A stretch of 64,000 nt of DNA, from positions 372,001 to 436,000 of the forward strand of contig NOWV01000032.1 in NCBI GenBank assembly GCA_003344405.1. Direction: 5' to 3'. The first letter of the stretch is position 1. Each line of letters begins with the position of its first letter. The notes beneath the pieces were generated by a model. That model did no database searches and was not told the origin of the DNA. It was given only the letters and a program-made list of their open reading frames with translations. This document shows positions 40,204 through 58,511 of the stretch, piece by piece. The stretch comes from Trichoplax sp. H2. Taxonomy: Eukaryota; Placozoa; Uniplacotomia; Trichoplacea. Made by a program: the position numbers and the translations under genes.

Positions 40204-43200
40204 TTAAGCAGATACATCAAAAAATGTGCTAAGAGCATTTACCAAATCTTGTACTGAATACTTTACGTATTTGTCGCGATTCTTGGTAAACTGGCTATTC
40301 CCGTGCCTATTTTAATGAAAATTGTACATGAGAGAGTTGAATGAAGGTGGTGATGTAATAAATTACACTAAATCCAATAAAAGTTTCCGATAAGATTTGT
40401 ACGTACTTTTGGAGAAATGCCTCATATAATGGTACGACAGTATCAATATTTTCCTTTCTTATGTTGTTCCGCAACTGTTCATCAGGTATTGAATAATGCT
40501 GCTGAATCCTCTGAACTTCTTCGAAACCGGTATTAAAGGCCTATCGTGAATACATACACTTAGTTATTAATGCCGTAACGGTTATTGCGATGAAATCTGA
40601 CTATCCATGAAAAGTTGTAATGCCAATAATTTACCTTAAAACGATCTTTTATTATTTGTCGTGATCCTCTACTCATCTACAAATACAGTTATGCTAAATC
40701 TTAGAAATGGCGATTTAATTTCCTTTGAATAGCTGCAGAAAATACGCAAAAGTATAAACTTGACAAAGAATAAAGACTTATAAATTCAAAATATACCTTT
40801 GAATCATCCGAACCGCTATGGTAAGATTTATTTTCTTCAATTAGATTTTGAATAATCTTATTCCAACTGATTTAGGAAAAAATTAACCCCAATGTATTTC
40901 TTTTTCTTACTGAATGTTGTACTATGTGAGTATTTGTATAAGTTAGTAACAAATTATTTGGCCTACCATTTCTGATAACTGTGTTGTTGATTAGCAATGA
41001 GCGCTTTGTAGTGTTCTTCAAGCGTAATTTCGCCATCTAATGCGTTTATCCACTCAATAAGACCAGATCTAATAGACAGAATTTAAAGGTTCAGATATCA
41101 CATTAATGGCTAAAATCTTTAAGCAAGGAATGGGATTGACCTTTCTAAGGATTTTATTATATGATGGTAGTTGTTCATCAAGAATATGCTTTGCAAAGCC
41201 ACATTTTCGTAACACTTGGCTTTCCTTTCTAAATTAAGACCTAATGCTCCGAGAACTCTGGCTACAATAGCAGACAGAAAATGCGAAATATCCCTTATGA
41301 AACTGATTACGGCTGTAAATATCGCTAAAAAGAGCTTTCAACCTATATACGATCCAAGAATAGTCTTGCATTGTCCGTGCCCAAGCTCTTGAGATAATGG
41401 TGCAGCAGAATCCGTCGCTATAGGCATTATATAAAACATTTCAGTTCCATTTGGAAAAAAATTTGCAAAATAAACGCGGAAGGCACTGCACAGGACATCT
41501 TTTGATACGGTCATGTAACTACAGATACTTGCAAAAATACTGCTTTTTACAGACAAATCATTATATAGTAATGTAATACTCACTCTGATAATTGAGCATA
41601 TCCCCAGCAATCTCTGAATATTCCATGAGATGTTCCATGAATATTATCGTCTATTAAAGAGTATCAAAAAGTAATCAGTTATACTTCGAATATTTATATT
41701 GCTATAATATACGTATGAACTTGCAATATGAATGATAATGATGAAAATAAATCTCACATTGCTAGTAAGCTCATGGACGGTGCCATCCTTTGGTAGATTC
41801 GATTGTTTATCCGGATCGTTCTGAAAAGTTTTACACACGTAATTTGAAGTAGGGACTGCTGATTTTTTATTCGTACGATAGCAAATCAAATTATTACTGC
41901 ATTATACCTTTATACTAGCAGTAAATTCCTCCAGACCTTTACCACCCTAATTACCAGAAGCAAACCTACATCAACTAAATAAATTGGTATTCCATGTAAT
42001 GATCAATACTTACTGCCTCTTTGAAACTAGAAATCAAACTTTTTAACTTCATGCGAGCTGAGTTTGGAAGAGCCTACAAAATAATGGAAGTCATTGCAGT
42101 TTCATTCCCGTATTAAATCATGCTAAATGTCCCACTGACCTTAAAGATTGCTTCATAATCGGAAGCCATATTTCTAAAGTGTCTTAATATTGGGCACGTA
42201 TGCAAGATTGATGCGTATTCATTCTTGGATATGCATACCTTCCTCACCGACGTAACTATTTTCTGACAAACATCCATTTCTATTATGTAATTGGCAATTT
42301 AATAGCATAATTACGTTGTACAATACCTCGCCTTCTCCACAAATGAAAATCAATGCCTTTTTCAGCAGACTTGAGAAGGCTAAGCTCCAGTATTTATTTG
42401 GTAAAACTGACTTCGTCAATTCCATTTCGGTCTAAAATAGCAGGAGATTGATTCAATTCCGTGAAATTATCTAAACATGGTAACTACTTTATCACAATTA
42501 CCTGTGACAATTTCACAAATGCAATGCATAGTAGCGGAAAGATATACGCTTGCTCTAGATTTCTGCATGAGATCGAAGCAACAACAAAAATAAATAAAAC
42601 AAGAGACACCATTTATATCAGAAACATTTCAATATTACACAGAATCTTCAGCTCCCGCTCCGGTACCTTCTGAAGACAGTACGGTTGAATTCTTACGTAT
42701 GGCTAGATTGATATCAATAGCTTAGCATTTTATAAATGTAGTTGTTCCACTTAAACCGATTTTGATATCAGCTAATGAAATAAAATTAACAAATGTGTAG
42801 GTTTATCTACCTGGCGATTGTATAAACGCAGATGAGGGCATTCTTTTTAATCTAGCATAAAAAAACTTGCAATTACACGCTTGAAGAATGAAGGAAGCAA
42901 AATCGGTGACTATTTCTTACTCCTTGCGTTTCCCTGATGATTTATGCTTTTTTTTGCTTTCAGCTTCAATAGTCACTAATTTATGGATATATGAAAACGC
43001 AATTATTTATTATAGAAACTTAACCTACATAAATCTCAAGAATTTTTTCTTAATACTGACGCGAATTAAGTTTCTTGTTTTGTCCTGCCTGTGTTATTAA
43101 AATAAAATTTTAGATCTTAAAAATCACTTGCAATAATGACTACAAATGCTATGTAAAATCAATTTACGATGCTACTTACGACAGTCGATACCGTAATGGT

Positions 43201-45220
43201 AACACTTGTAGCTTTATGAATATGGTCCTTTAATCTGATCGCGAAATGGTATAAATATCATTAACAAATATATCGGACAAAGCACTACTAAATAAAATCG
43301 TCTGTCTACACATTACACAGTCAATGAACGCTCGAATATATCCGATCTGACTTGGGAATAGGCTTCGACAAAACCTAAAAATAGGCACTACCTAAATAAA
43401 TGTTATCTATTATAATATACTAACGCTTAAAAGCTTTTGTTTGTACCTTCATTACTAGCGACCTCTGATAGCCAATTAGCGATAAGCCTCAATTTATCTA
43501 AAGCAGATTCTGATAAGTTGCAAGAAATGAATGTTTAGTTTGTTCAAGATTTCTATTGCTTATTTTTTACTTAATTCTAAATATGACAACTTCAAAGGCA
43601 AAGTGACGTTAGGTAATTACTAAGTCCTTACCACATATATGTTCAATTGCAAGTTCAGGCACCGCATCGATGCTGTTAGTTGATGTTAGAGAATTCAGTG
43701 ATCCATGCGAACTGAGGGATATTGCATCTGCGGGTGATCGTAAAGAAAATCGGTTATTTGATTTTACAGTTAACCAATGAATTTTAGAATGCGTAAATCA
43801 ATTTACCTAAGTCGTAATGACTATTTATTATCTCCTGCAATTTTGCAGGCGCTACTGGTTTACAATTATGCATCAATATGACACGAAATTCTCGATTAAG
43901 ATAATCAGCACCTTCAATAAATAATGATTTCTATAGAAAAATTTAATGAAAGAATAAACATGCTTCTTTATATTGAGATCAAGGAATTTATTCTATTGAC
44001 GTTCCAATCTAAATGTAGGAGAGTGTTATGCAGTAGTAGAAAATGCAGAAAATTTCTTATTTATTACTGTACATAATGGCATACACATTTTTCCAAATCG
44101 TGGCTTCCCGGTTTGCTTTTCATGAAAAATTCGACACATTTTCGTAACTTTTCCAAGCTTCTCAAGTAGCTATCTATGTTGTCGGATGGCCTATAGAAAG
44201 CCAATAATATTAGTTAATTTTAAATCATTGATTCACAGTATTAATAATTATATACGGTCATATACACAATTTCATATTAGGGTTACACTATCGTAATTTT
44301 CAACAGTAGTATAGAGCGGAGCAACATTTCCTTTTAGATCTAAGTAAGAAATTCCTCTTTAAATCGATAACTTTGGAGTACATAATTTTACCCCCTCTTA
44401 ACGTTATTTTCTTCTTCTTCTGGAATTTGATGTATACTGATAAGCTTATCAGTCATGGTTGACGCCTTTTCAATATCTTACTGCTGGTTAAGGTTGATCA
44501 ACACATACAAATCTAGTATTTCTCGTATATTTAGGTCATTAAAGTTACATACTTATGCCCTTCGTAAACATATTAACTGCATTAAAAGTTATATTCAAAC
44601 AAATGGTAATGATACTCTCCTGCAGTAAAGTAAGATGTTCTGTTTCTTGATGAACTGGTGTTATTGCTTCCTCAAGTTTATGAAGGCGGCTTTCCATCGA
44701 AGTAAGGATGGTTATCTACAATATACAGTATAGTATTGTTATTACAATGAATGTTGTATTATATTAAATTCTAAAATTATAAATACCATTCTGAGAAAAA
44801 TTCAGATATGTGTAATTATAGACAATCGAAAAGATGAGATAGTAGTAAACAGTATATATAAAATTGTTGCTATTCATATAAATACTAATTTAGATCCTTC
44901 GAATCCAAGATGTAACATTACATTAACAAATAAATCTAATAGAGGTCGATATTAGCAAAGGATAAGATATTTTCTATTTATGCTGCATTTACTAGCTACT
45001 AATAGTTTCTATATTTTATTTTTTAGTCTAATTTTTTCAATTGGTGTGATTTACTATATGAAAATTATTTCTGAAATGCCTCCAGTTTACTTCTTACAAA
45101 AAGATTTCATATCTTACCATTCCAAAAGTCAGTTGTTCACTTTTACTAAGACTTTCCTTTAAAAGCGATAATCCATCTTCTTCCTGTTCAATGGAATCAT
45201 GCAATAATACAATAATAATT
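40204..45220 (-). CDS. EXOC7: Exocyst complex component 7 (EXO70)
   Basis: Subunit that tethers secretory vesicles to plasma-membrane PI(4,5)P2. Clear exons in coding order: about 45220-45118 (EQEEDGLSLLKESLSKSEQL), 44715-44616 (ILTSMESRLHKLEEAITPVH), 44476-44392 (IEKASTMTDKLISIHQIPEE), 44190-~44087 (SYLRSLEKLRKCVEFFM), ~43926-43810 (EGADYLNREFRVILMHN), ~43730-43634 (Ser-rich, then AVPELAIEH), ~42400-42330 (NKYWSLAFSSLLKKAL), ~41865-41757 (NDPDKQSNLPKDGTVHELTS), ~41280-41143 (IFLMNNYHHIIKSLRK), ~41067-40970, ~40870-40800, ~40671-40633 (GSRQIIKDRFK), ~40540-40400 (TVVPLYEAFLQK), 40306-40204 (FTKNRDKYVKYSVQDLVNAL). Those marked ~ were read from protein similarity; their edges are approximate and small exons remain unplaced. 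No in-frame ATG precedes the first exon, so the true start is upstream. Confidence 0.9.
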
Positions 45221-46529
45221 ACCCTTGCAGATGTATGCTGCCAGCGAATAAAATATAACAAGTAACACAAATATCATGGCAGCATTAAACTATACATTAC
45301 TGTATATTGCTATATGCAAGTTATCCTTTAGCTGTATTATTTTAAGTAATTAATTATTAATTCTTAATACAAAGTATTACCTTAAAATAACCTACATCAT
45401 ACCATTGATTTACAGTAATCTTACAAGCTAGGTGTATCTACTTGTATAATGATAACTAAAATATCGGAAAGAAGAAATCAATAATGGGGTACGGTAATAT
45501 AATGCCTAGTGATCTGATCAATTTGGAAATGGAAATGTTAAACTCCGATACAGTACACCAAAGGTAATTCAGATTCCCTAAAAATTAGGAAGTAGGAGTA
45601 TCCCTACAGTGGATCACCAGCCGATAACTGATTGTTGTAGCTTATGAATTATATAGTTAAAATTTTTAGTTTTGGCTAGCATAAATTGCATTACTATGAA
45701 TAACAATATTTCATTGCAGCCAGGATGGGACACCGTTAGCAATATCATTGTTACAGGCCTGATTACAGTACGATGTCAGGTGTAAATAATGTAATGATTA
45801 TACCATTAAAAACGCTCAGACTGAAAATCATATATCTGCATAATATATACCTATCACATTTTACTGTACCTTAACAGCAACATAAAACAAACATAAAATA
45901 TAGCATGGATGTATTCGTTTTATCTCATAATAATACTACAGTATGCTACAATGCATAACGCTGTAAATAAATGGTAGCAGTTGGTCTTCTAATGGAACTA
46001 TTCAAATCCTATGTGAAAAGGACAGTACCTTATTCATACATGCGATTTGATAAAGTAAAATGTGACAGTATATGATTTTCTTTTCTTAATACTGATTAAT
46101 TACAGGAGAGAATTGTCAAAGTATCTCATCATCAGATTTTAAAAATATTCCTTGACTGTCAAACGTCAAATTTGATCTCGATTTACAGTTAATGATTTTA
46201 TTGTACCTTGTGCACTGACTATAGTTATCTCTAATTTCAAAAGGATATTTACTGAGAGAATAAGCATTTTGTATAATACTATTTTACTCTAGTTAAATTT
46301 AAGATTTGTGGTATTCGTAGATAGCGTTGCTGTATCAGCTGGCGTAGCAATAGCTCTCGAAAGGGGATTTGCCTAACCTGTTTTAATTTAATCTCTAGAG
46401 CTATTTTCTGGATAGAAATATTCTCCATCACAATGTTATGGATATTCCTGAATAAAGTTTAGAATGATAGCCAACGTTTAGTAGATACAAGAAATGCATC
46501 CGTATTCTATCGTTCGTCTAATGATCAGC
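45221..46529. other. EXOC7 upstream flank
   Basis: AT-rich, no recognised exon. It should contain the missing first EXOC7 exon. Short isolated GTAC motifs occur, but no dense array before 46530. Confidence 0.45.
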
Positions 46530-46992
46530 TGCAGTACTGTACAGTATTGCCTAAAGTAAAAAGAAATGAATAAAAAGGACTATAAAGCAGGATTATGGCT
46601 ATACTGTATTGTGGGCACATCTGATCACGGTCTAGAACCAAACTGGGTACTGTACTGTACTATGCACTTTCGAAATACAGTACTGTACAGTACAGTATAT
46701 TAACTCGCCACACCCGAGAACCTGTAATTTACAGTACTGTACACAATACAGTATACAGTACAGTAGTACAGTAGTTGGCATACAGTACAGTACGAAACAA
46801 ACAGCGCACAATACATTATACTGTGGCTAACCGTACAGTACTGTACTGTACAGTACAGTACAGTACAACAATTAGCTGAGATCATTACAGTAGCAATACA
46901 GTACTGTACGTCTGAGTGAATGTACTGTACAGTACAGTACCGCTACAGTTAGGTATGGTAGACTAGATACAGTACTGTACAGTACTGTACAA
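46530..46992. repeat. GTAC array, EXOC7/WBP11 bidirectional promoter region
   Basis: Clusters at 46530-46548, 46648-46700, 46732-46790, 46830-46867, 46900-46940 and 46968-46991, ending about 295 bp upstream of the WBP11 start codon. Confidence 0.9.
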
Positions 46993-47286
46993 ACGCGGCA
47001 TTGATATTTCTCTTCTTCGTTAGCGCATTTCGATGCTCATCAGTTACTATAATTAATTAGATGTTAAGTTTTAAGTTCAATATTAATACGGCGCTTTCGT
47101 TTACTGAATAGCAGATCAAGATTGAGTAAAATTTATCACTGATACTCACGCTGCAGTTGAAGGGGCGTAATCTCGTAAGATTTCGTTAATTGTTAAATGT
47201 TCTGAACTCTAGCTGTTCCTTGAATGCATCTCTAGTAATTTCTTTAAATTAAGCAGCAGTAGTGAAAAATAGATCATACGAGTAAA

Positions 47287-50200
47287 ATGGGGCGACGATC
47301 AACATCAACTACTAAAGGCGGCCGTTACATGAATCCTACTGATCAAGCGCGTAAGATTTCTTTTGAGACTAGTCTTAAAATTAACATAAAATTGATACGA
47401 ATACGTTAATTAATTGAGGCACTTTGCTAGATTTTACTTGGTATTTCAAATTATGCTACAGTATAGTGAACGTTTAATTGTAATATAACAATAATATATC
47501 GTAATCATATACGCTCATATGATATATATTGGTTATTTGTTAAAATTTGAGGAAAATTTTCTGATAATTATGAGTAATTTTGTGAGCTTTCTCGCTTAAA
47601 ATCATATCTCACGCTTTTATTAGGTAAAGAAGCGAGAAAAAAAGAGTTAAAAAAGGTATAACAAGTAATAACAATAGCTAAATTGCACTTAAGAAAATTG
47701 TAGTGAGTTACCAAAGTAAGCAACACACGAATCATATTCATTTAATTTCTGCAAAGATTTAGCCACAGTGCAGTCTACTCATTAGCCAAGATTAAAAACA
47801 TGCATTTATGATCATACATTGTCACTGTCCTTTAAATTATTCTACGACTCTATAAGGCAATAATTATATTTTGAGAGGCGTAGAACTCGATGGTGATGAA
47901 ACTTACGCTGAATGTACGATCTACAGTACTGTACTGTACTATACATACATACTTTCATTACAGATACATGAATTTACCTATTTATCCTTAATATTGCAAT
48001 CTACACTGACGTTCGTAGAAATGCTAGTACATGCGCTTGTGCATTTCATATTCATACGTATGTTACTTACTTCCTACACCTTTTAAGGCGTTCCTTCTTA
48101 ATTATATGTACAGTACAAACCAGTTTTGCTGATCATAGTTTAAGTTAAGTATGATTCTGCGATAGCTAGCTGATGTAATTCTGCTTTACTAGAATAAGAA
48201 GCAACGAAAATTTGTGCGAGAAGCTGTATTGAGGAGTAGGAACCCTAAAAGTATACTTGAAGAAATTGAAAAACTGGAGCAACAAGGTTTGTACTTGCAA
48301 AATTGTAGTCATTTTCTGAACAACCCTGGTTTCTGCGTTTGTAAAGATTAAATAGGGTACCAGCTTGTGTGTGCAGATTTATTGGAAAGGTGCTCAATTA
48401 CATAGGACACGCATTGTGTATACTCACGAATTTAAGGATTCAGTATGCTGAACTTCGGTAGCATAGTATAGCTACTGAGTCGTTGTGTATAGGATTACTA
48501 TAAATACTGTGTGTAAATGACTAACTGATGTAGATAAAGCTGCATTCTACGATTAAAATTTATGAATTAATAGATAATTAAAATTGAGGTACGATGTTAA
48601 TTGCGATATCTTATATGAAAATCACCTTCGTTCAGTGCCAAATTATTTAAATGTATAGAGCAAATCCTTATCGTTAGTGCTTCTAATGCTATAGCAATCT
48701 TTTTACATTTTAATAGAATTAGAAGCTGGACTGACGGCTGCATCAAACGATAAACCATTAAAAGAGAAAAGGAGAAAATTGAAAGAGTGTTTTGATAAAA
48801 CTATAAAACTGTTCGTTAGTATCTTATCTCTATAATAATCAATAAATTATTAATAGCTAGTGACAGAAATATTAAAAACATAGCGAAAATAGCTATGACG
48901 ATAGCAAGTGCTAAAGATTTTCAGTAAAAATTTATAGCTTTTAGGTGGTGGCATATAGAGTATTATGTACATAATCCTTGCACTTGAAGAATGCTGTTTG
49001 CTAGCCAATGTATTGTACGATTTTAATTTTAACCTATGGACTGCCATCCTACAGGAAAAGGAAGACCCTGACCGATATAACGAGTACAAAAGGTAACGAG
49101 TTCATTATACTTGATTCTGTGAATTACTTTAGCGTTACTTAAGAAATTCATAGATATCGAAATTACAGTATATTGCTATCATACTCGAATACATTACAGG
49201 ATGGAACTAGAATATGAACAACGGCGAAAGAAAGTAATATATTGCTATGGTAAGCTGTGGAAGATTTTTTTAAAATTTGCGTAGCTCTTTTGATACTAAT
49301 ATGTAATATAATGATACTTCCTTACTTAAAAGAATCTAAGCGCAAAGCAATGGCTCTTCCTTTAGATGATATTCCACTTCCTGATACAGTAACCGGTAAA
49401 TTGAAGACTTAAATTTTTCTTACTCTTAAAATGCTACTAAGGAATGCCTGTCACGTATGATCTATCGCACTTAATTTCATAAATTATGCACATATATGTA
49501 AACATTTAGATAACGACGTGCTCTCTGATGATATTCCTTTACCAGAAGAAGAATATGAGCTGAGGTAACTATAGCAATAATTAAAGTACAGATCTATCTC
49601 ATTTTAATATTCAAATTCCTATTTGATTAGTGATGAACTAGCTACCGAAACGAATATCAAAGCTTCTAATGTAAGAAGTGCTGACGCTGAAGATCATGAT
49701 GACAGTAATGATGATGACGACGAGAGCTCTAGTAGCGATTCCAGTGATAGTACTAGCCCACTCGATGAAGATCTATCAAATAAGTATATGAGTAATATAT
49801 TTCATCTTGCTGAGCGATAATACGGTATCCCAATTAATATTGCTATGCAAGGCGTTTTGACGAATACTTTTTATGATACATGCAGAGTTTACGATGAAGT
49901 TCAAGGAGATCCATCCAGTAAGTTTCCACTGAGCTTTGATGATAAAACAAGCAAATTGAGCGATAATAACGCTGGGAGAATCCCAACAATTATTCCTGGT
50001 CCGCCATCACATTTCTTGGCGACGTTATCGCGGCCTCCATTCATGCCACAAATACCTCCAGGTCTCCCAAACCGCTTACCGCCTGGCCCTCCTCCTGGAC
50101 CTCCACCTACTAATATATTACGGCCTGGAATGCCTCCACCAATGGCCACTTTTATGAGAAATTCACAACCATCATTAACTTTACCAGAATCGGCAACTCC

Positions 50201-50522
50201 TCAACCATCTACTACTAGCAATACTGATAGATCCGATGATGCACCAATAGACCTCAGTTGTAAAAAGAATTCAACAAGTGCAACTATTAGTGCTAAGCCT
50301 CAGTTGCGTAGTAATACATCTGAAGTAAAAAAATTTGTTCCACTGTCACTACGCGTTCGTAGAGATCAGGCTATAAAGCAGCAAGCGATGAAACCAATAG
50401 TCCAAAGTAGTATTTCTACTATGCCTGTAGCTACCTTGAATCAGTCCTCAAAAAATTCCAATAAGTTTTCTACAGATGTAGCATATGCAGACTTTATGAA
50501 GGAAATTCAAGGCCTTTTGTAA
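47287..50522 (+). CDS. WBP11: WW domain-binding protein 11 (NpwBP/SNP70)
   Basis: Nuclear splicing factor that binds PQBP1 and other WW proteins and regulates PP1. Ten exons: 47287-47350, 47624-47655, 48193-48286, 48717-48814, 49055-49092, 49200-49249, 49333-49395, 49510-49564, 49631-49783, 49886-50522; all in phase, 427 aa (human about 641). N terminus is near-universal: MGRRSTSTTKGGRYMNPTDQ, then ARKEARKKELKKNKKQR. Further on: LEYEQRRKK, two DDIPLP-type repeats, an acidic Asp/Ser run, a proline-rich PGR motif (LPPGPPPGPPP), and ATISAKPQLR followed by FVPLSLRVRR. The end is YADFMKEIQGLL. The shortness comes from a reduced proline-rich middle. A small GTACTGTACTGTAC occurs in the second intron near 47925. 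Confidence 0.95.
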
Positions 50523-52449
50523 ATACATTTTAGAATAAAGGCATCGTTGTTTTACCTAGCAGAGTGCAATGCATATTCTAGTGCTACTATTTTAATTTCG
50601 CTCTTCCGTCTAGAAGTTTTCGAAAAGTACGTTACCGTTGATAACTAACCAAGTAATTATGGTGTCAAGCTGCTATACGTTAATAACTATAATAAAAGAC
50701 GATTACTGAATATTTAGCTTATTTCAATACAAATATTGTGTTATGATATTGAATATATAGTAGCGGAGCATTACTGCTTGAATCGATTGCACCTTAATAG
50801 ACTAGAACTGATTTTTAGGAATAGAATTCATTCGTCTACAATTGCTAGTAACTTACAGGTAGCCGTTTGATTTATATAAGCATTTCGTAATGAATAATCC
50901 CCATTTCTTTCATGTAATGTGCAGCATATAAATATGTGGCTTAAAAGCTTTATAGGTAAATGTATTAATGTAATATTGACTATAATCAAAGACCGTCAGG
51001 CGACACGATAATTTTTGATACAGATCTCTCTCACTATTCTCACCAGGATTAATAAATAATGATAGATTAAATCGCCTCGCTCATACTTGATTTTAAATGT
51101 ATGAAATTAAGATCCAAGTTGTTAGAACAGCAATTAATGAACTGCTAAAATAATCTGCTTTAATTTGACAAAATTAAAATTTATTACGCCCCAACAGTCT
51201 TGCACCAATTCTCACTATGTGCCAGATCAAAGGATTATAAGAACCTTTGGCCGGAGCTATATGAAAGTAATATGTAACTCACTCATGTAGGAGTACAGTA
51301 GTTACATTGCAAGTACTTATCATTTAGATTGATAAGTTTTCAATTAAAGCCTGGAAGATACAGCAACTTCCATTATACAAGATCGACACTGAATCTATAA
51401 GCTACAAAACAAATTGCATGCACGTATGAGCGAGCAAGTATTATTTAGTATAATCTATAACATTACTTGAAGCTATTGTACTATTTTGTATCCAGCATAC
51501 AGCTGTAAGTTGGATACTTCATCCAAAGTATAATTTGGATAGCAATAAAGTGCTAATAAGATATCCTTTAGCTAAAACAATCAAGTAAACTGGATTTCAG
51601 ATCCTAATACAGTACAAGCCGAATATAGTTTATTTATTAAATATCATGGTATCTATTCGAACTTACACATCCAGCACTTACTAGTGCTGATTCAGATTAT
51701 TATAGTAATAGCGTAAGTAGACATCAAATATTTAATGATGGATTTAATATATATACGTAAGGCTAATGCATTTTACAAGATGACTCTTGAGTCATCTTAC
51801 GACTATTGTTCCAAGATATTTAGGAAATAAATAAGAAACATTAATTTATAGTAGCATTGCATAACTACTATATAGATCGTTTTCATTTCTAAAATTATTA
51901 TAACCACTTGCGCTATACAAGTGGCAGTCAGTAATTCAGTTATATTAATACAAAACCAATCAATAGATTTAGTTGAGCCAGCTCTAAAGAGTCATTCTAT
52001 ACCTTTACTCATGTCAGTTACTGCAGTTAATATTTATAAGCATTTTAAGGGATTACTTAAATGTCTTTGGTGAAGCAATATTAAGATCAAATTAATTAAA
52101 GTAAGCTATTGCGAGTAAAGGTATAACGCCATGATTGTCGTTCTTACTTTAGAACTTTTGTAATATGTAAAAATGTAATGATTTATATATATCTGCATTA
52201 AACAAACTATTAATCCTTCAGTTCGTTCGTATTAAATTAAAAAATAAAACGACTACATAGCCACTTAAAATGATGAAACTTAATTAATAGAATCAATCAG
52301 ATGATTTCGAAAATATCATGATTTCCGAGAAATATGAATATAATCACATATGTAATGTAATAAATATCGTATTCAAATAAGACGATAGTCTCAATGAAAC
52401 TTAACGTTAATTCAACTATTATACTAAACATTCATGATTAGTGGTACAC
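50523..52449. other. Tail-to-tail intergenic region WBP11/FOXJ1
   Basis: About 1.9 kb, AT-rich. No exon, RNA gene or GTAC array seen. Confidence 0.55.
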
Positions 52450-56414
<3,965 letters not shown>

Positions 56415-57237
56415 CTTTTTTTCCCCCTACTGTTGGAGCAAAATGCATAGACTGAATTAGTTTGTGACTATTAATAAGTTAGGCATTTACTATTTATAAA
56501 TGGAAGATAATCACGATTGTATTAACCGTAAGATACCTTTCGGCTATAATCAGTACCAATATGTACTTATCCCTAACGCACGTCTCTTTGATCACTTTTC
56601 AGCACCGTGAACGTTTAATTCAGTAGTAAGATATAAAAAGCACTATAACTACAATTCAACATTAAAAGTTCAGTACAAGTGTACAGTAGTCGTGAAATAG
56701 TGTTTAAGCCAATAATTACGGCGCTTTCTGAATGCTGCTTGTACTTCGATGATCAACCTTGCCGAGATAACGATACTTCGATACTAAGAGAAATTTACCA
56801 AAGTTAGGATATTGAAATAAGTTTACAAAACAATGATCTCGTAGTTAAAGATAATAATAATAATAATAAAAATAAAGATTGCCAAGTTTCTAATGCAAAA
56901 TATCGACGTCACTCGTTGCACATAGCAACAAGGTCATCAACAGTAAGCAAGCATGTGATTGGCTGAAATTTTCGACAAAATATTATGCAGTTACAGCCTT
57001 GGTTGCTAAAAATAATAATAATATGTAATAATATGGGAGTTCACTTCATAGAGATAAAAGAAAAAGCTAGCTATAGTTCATTTGTTATCAAGAGTACTGT
57101 CAGGCCAGGGATTTCTAAGATCTTCTTCACAAAAGTATTCCCCCCTCCCTCAGTCACTTTGCATTGAAACGGTTAAATTAATTAATTATTAATTAACTGT
57201 AAATTAAAATACTCCTGAAACAGTCCTAGTGCGCAGT

Positions 57238-57421
57238 ACCTTACACCTGTACGGTACTGTACAGTTAGTGTTATGAATATCTTTTACATTTTACTGTAAA
57301 AGACTATACTGTACAGTACAGTATACTGTACAGTATCACAAAAGTCTACATACGTACTGTACATACAGTATACAGTAGTACTGTACTGTACACCTACAGT
57401 ACTGTACAGTGTACAGTACTG
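57238..57421. repeat. GTAC array, FOXJ1/MRTF region, left block
   Basis: Units at 57238-57264, 57307-57338 and 57353-57421, on the FOXJ1-proximal side of a foldback element. Confidence 0.9.
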
Positions 57422-57610
57422 TATGTCTAAGATATTTCAGCCGATAAATTTTAACAAGCAAAATCAAGGAATCCCTTTATTCTGCACAAATTATACATCA
57501 ATCGGTAGAGAAAAAGCTAAATAACATCGATTGATGTATTATTTGTTCACTTTCCGAAATTTATTTGTTTTTGGATGTTAAAATTTATCGGCTGAAATAT
57601 CTTAGACATA
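57422..57610. mobile_element. 189-bp foldback (MITE-like) element
   Basis: Perfect 35-bp inverted repeats at 57422-57456 and 57576-57610 (TATGTCTAAGATATTTCAGC at the outer end), both continuing outward into GTAC repeat. The inner arms also pair imperfectly, with ACATCAATCG opposite CGATTGATGT near the middle. There is no coding capacity. The structure fits a short foldback transposon, or a long-hairpin transcript. Confidence 0.75.
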
Positions 57611-58240
57611 CTGTACTGTACTGTACTGTACACCTACAGTACTGTACTGTACTGTACACTGAGTACTGTACAGTACACAGACAAATACAGTACAGTACAG
57701 TACAGTACAGTATTTCGTGAAGGTTGTACTGTACTGTAATTATCGAAAGAAAAAGAATGATGTGGGACAAATTACAGCCTACTGTACTGTACAGTACTGC
57801 GCTTTACAGTATTAACTTATTTTAAGTTCTCACGAGCGAGTGCTACAGGTGTACACTGTACAGTACATCACTATTATTGCAAAAAAGTACGGTGTACAGT
57901 ACAGTACAGTACTGTACAGTGTACTAGTAGTACTGTACGCTCAGTGTACAGTACTGAGTGTACAGTACAGTACAGTACAGTACATGTGTCGAGAAAAATT
58001 TCTTTCCGTTATGTCGATCATTTAATACTGTACAGTACAGTACAGTAGTCCCTGTTTCATACAGTACAGTATGACACAGTATACTGTGCAGTAACAAAAA
58101 TTGCTTTCTGTTCATCTCGATCATTTAATACTGTACTGTACTGTACACTACTGTAGTCCCTGTTTCATACAGTATGACACAGTATACTGTACGGTGTACT
58201 TTACAGTACTGCACATACCGTACTTAGCAATGATCCCCGT
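57607..58240. repeat. GTAC array, FOXJ1/MRTF region, right block
   Basis: The longest array in the window, in clusters with unique islands. It contains a direct duplication of about 95 bp (57999-58098 and 58100-58193) sharing ATCATTTAATACTGTAC and GTCCCTGTTTCATACAGTA. Confidence 0.9.
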
Positions 58241-58511
58241 GATTTGATTTGGTCTTCTTTTAGAAAGCTGATAAGCAGATTTTCGAAGTAATCCGGGCAT
58301 GGTGATAATAAATTCGGCAAAATTTCACTTAAACTCAGGCGGAATCAGCTTGCAAGATTCGAGTCCTATCGTCTTAGCTTTTTAAACTGTTTAATTAATT
58401 AAGAACACATCAGCAAGTCAACAGTAACTCGGCCCAAAGCAATATCCGTGCTTTACTAAAGTATCAAAGTCGCACCAAGAGTTCAAGTTGCTGTACAGTA
58501 CAGTAGAGAAT

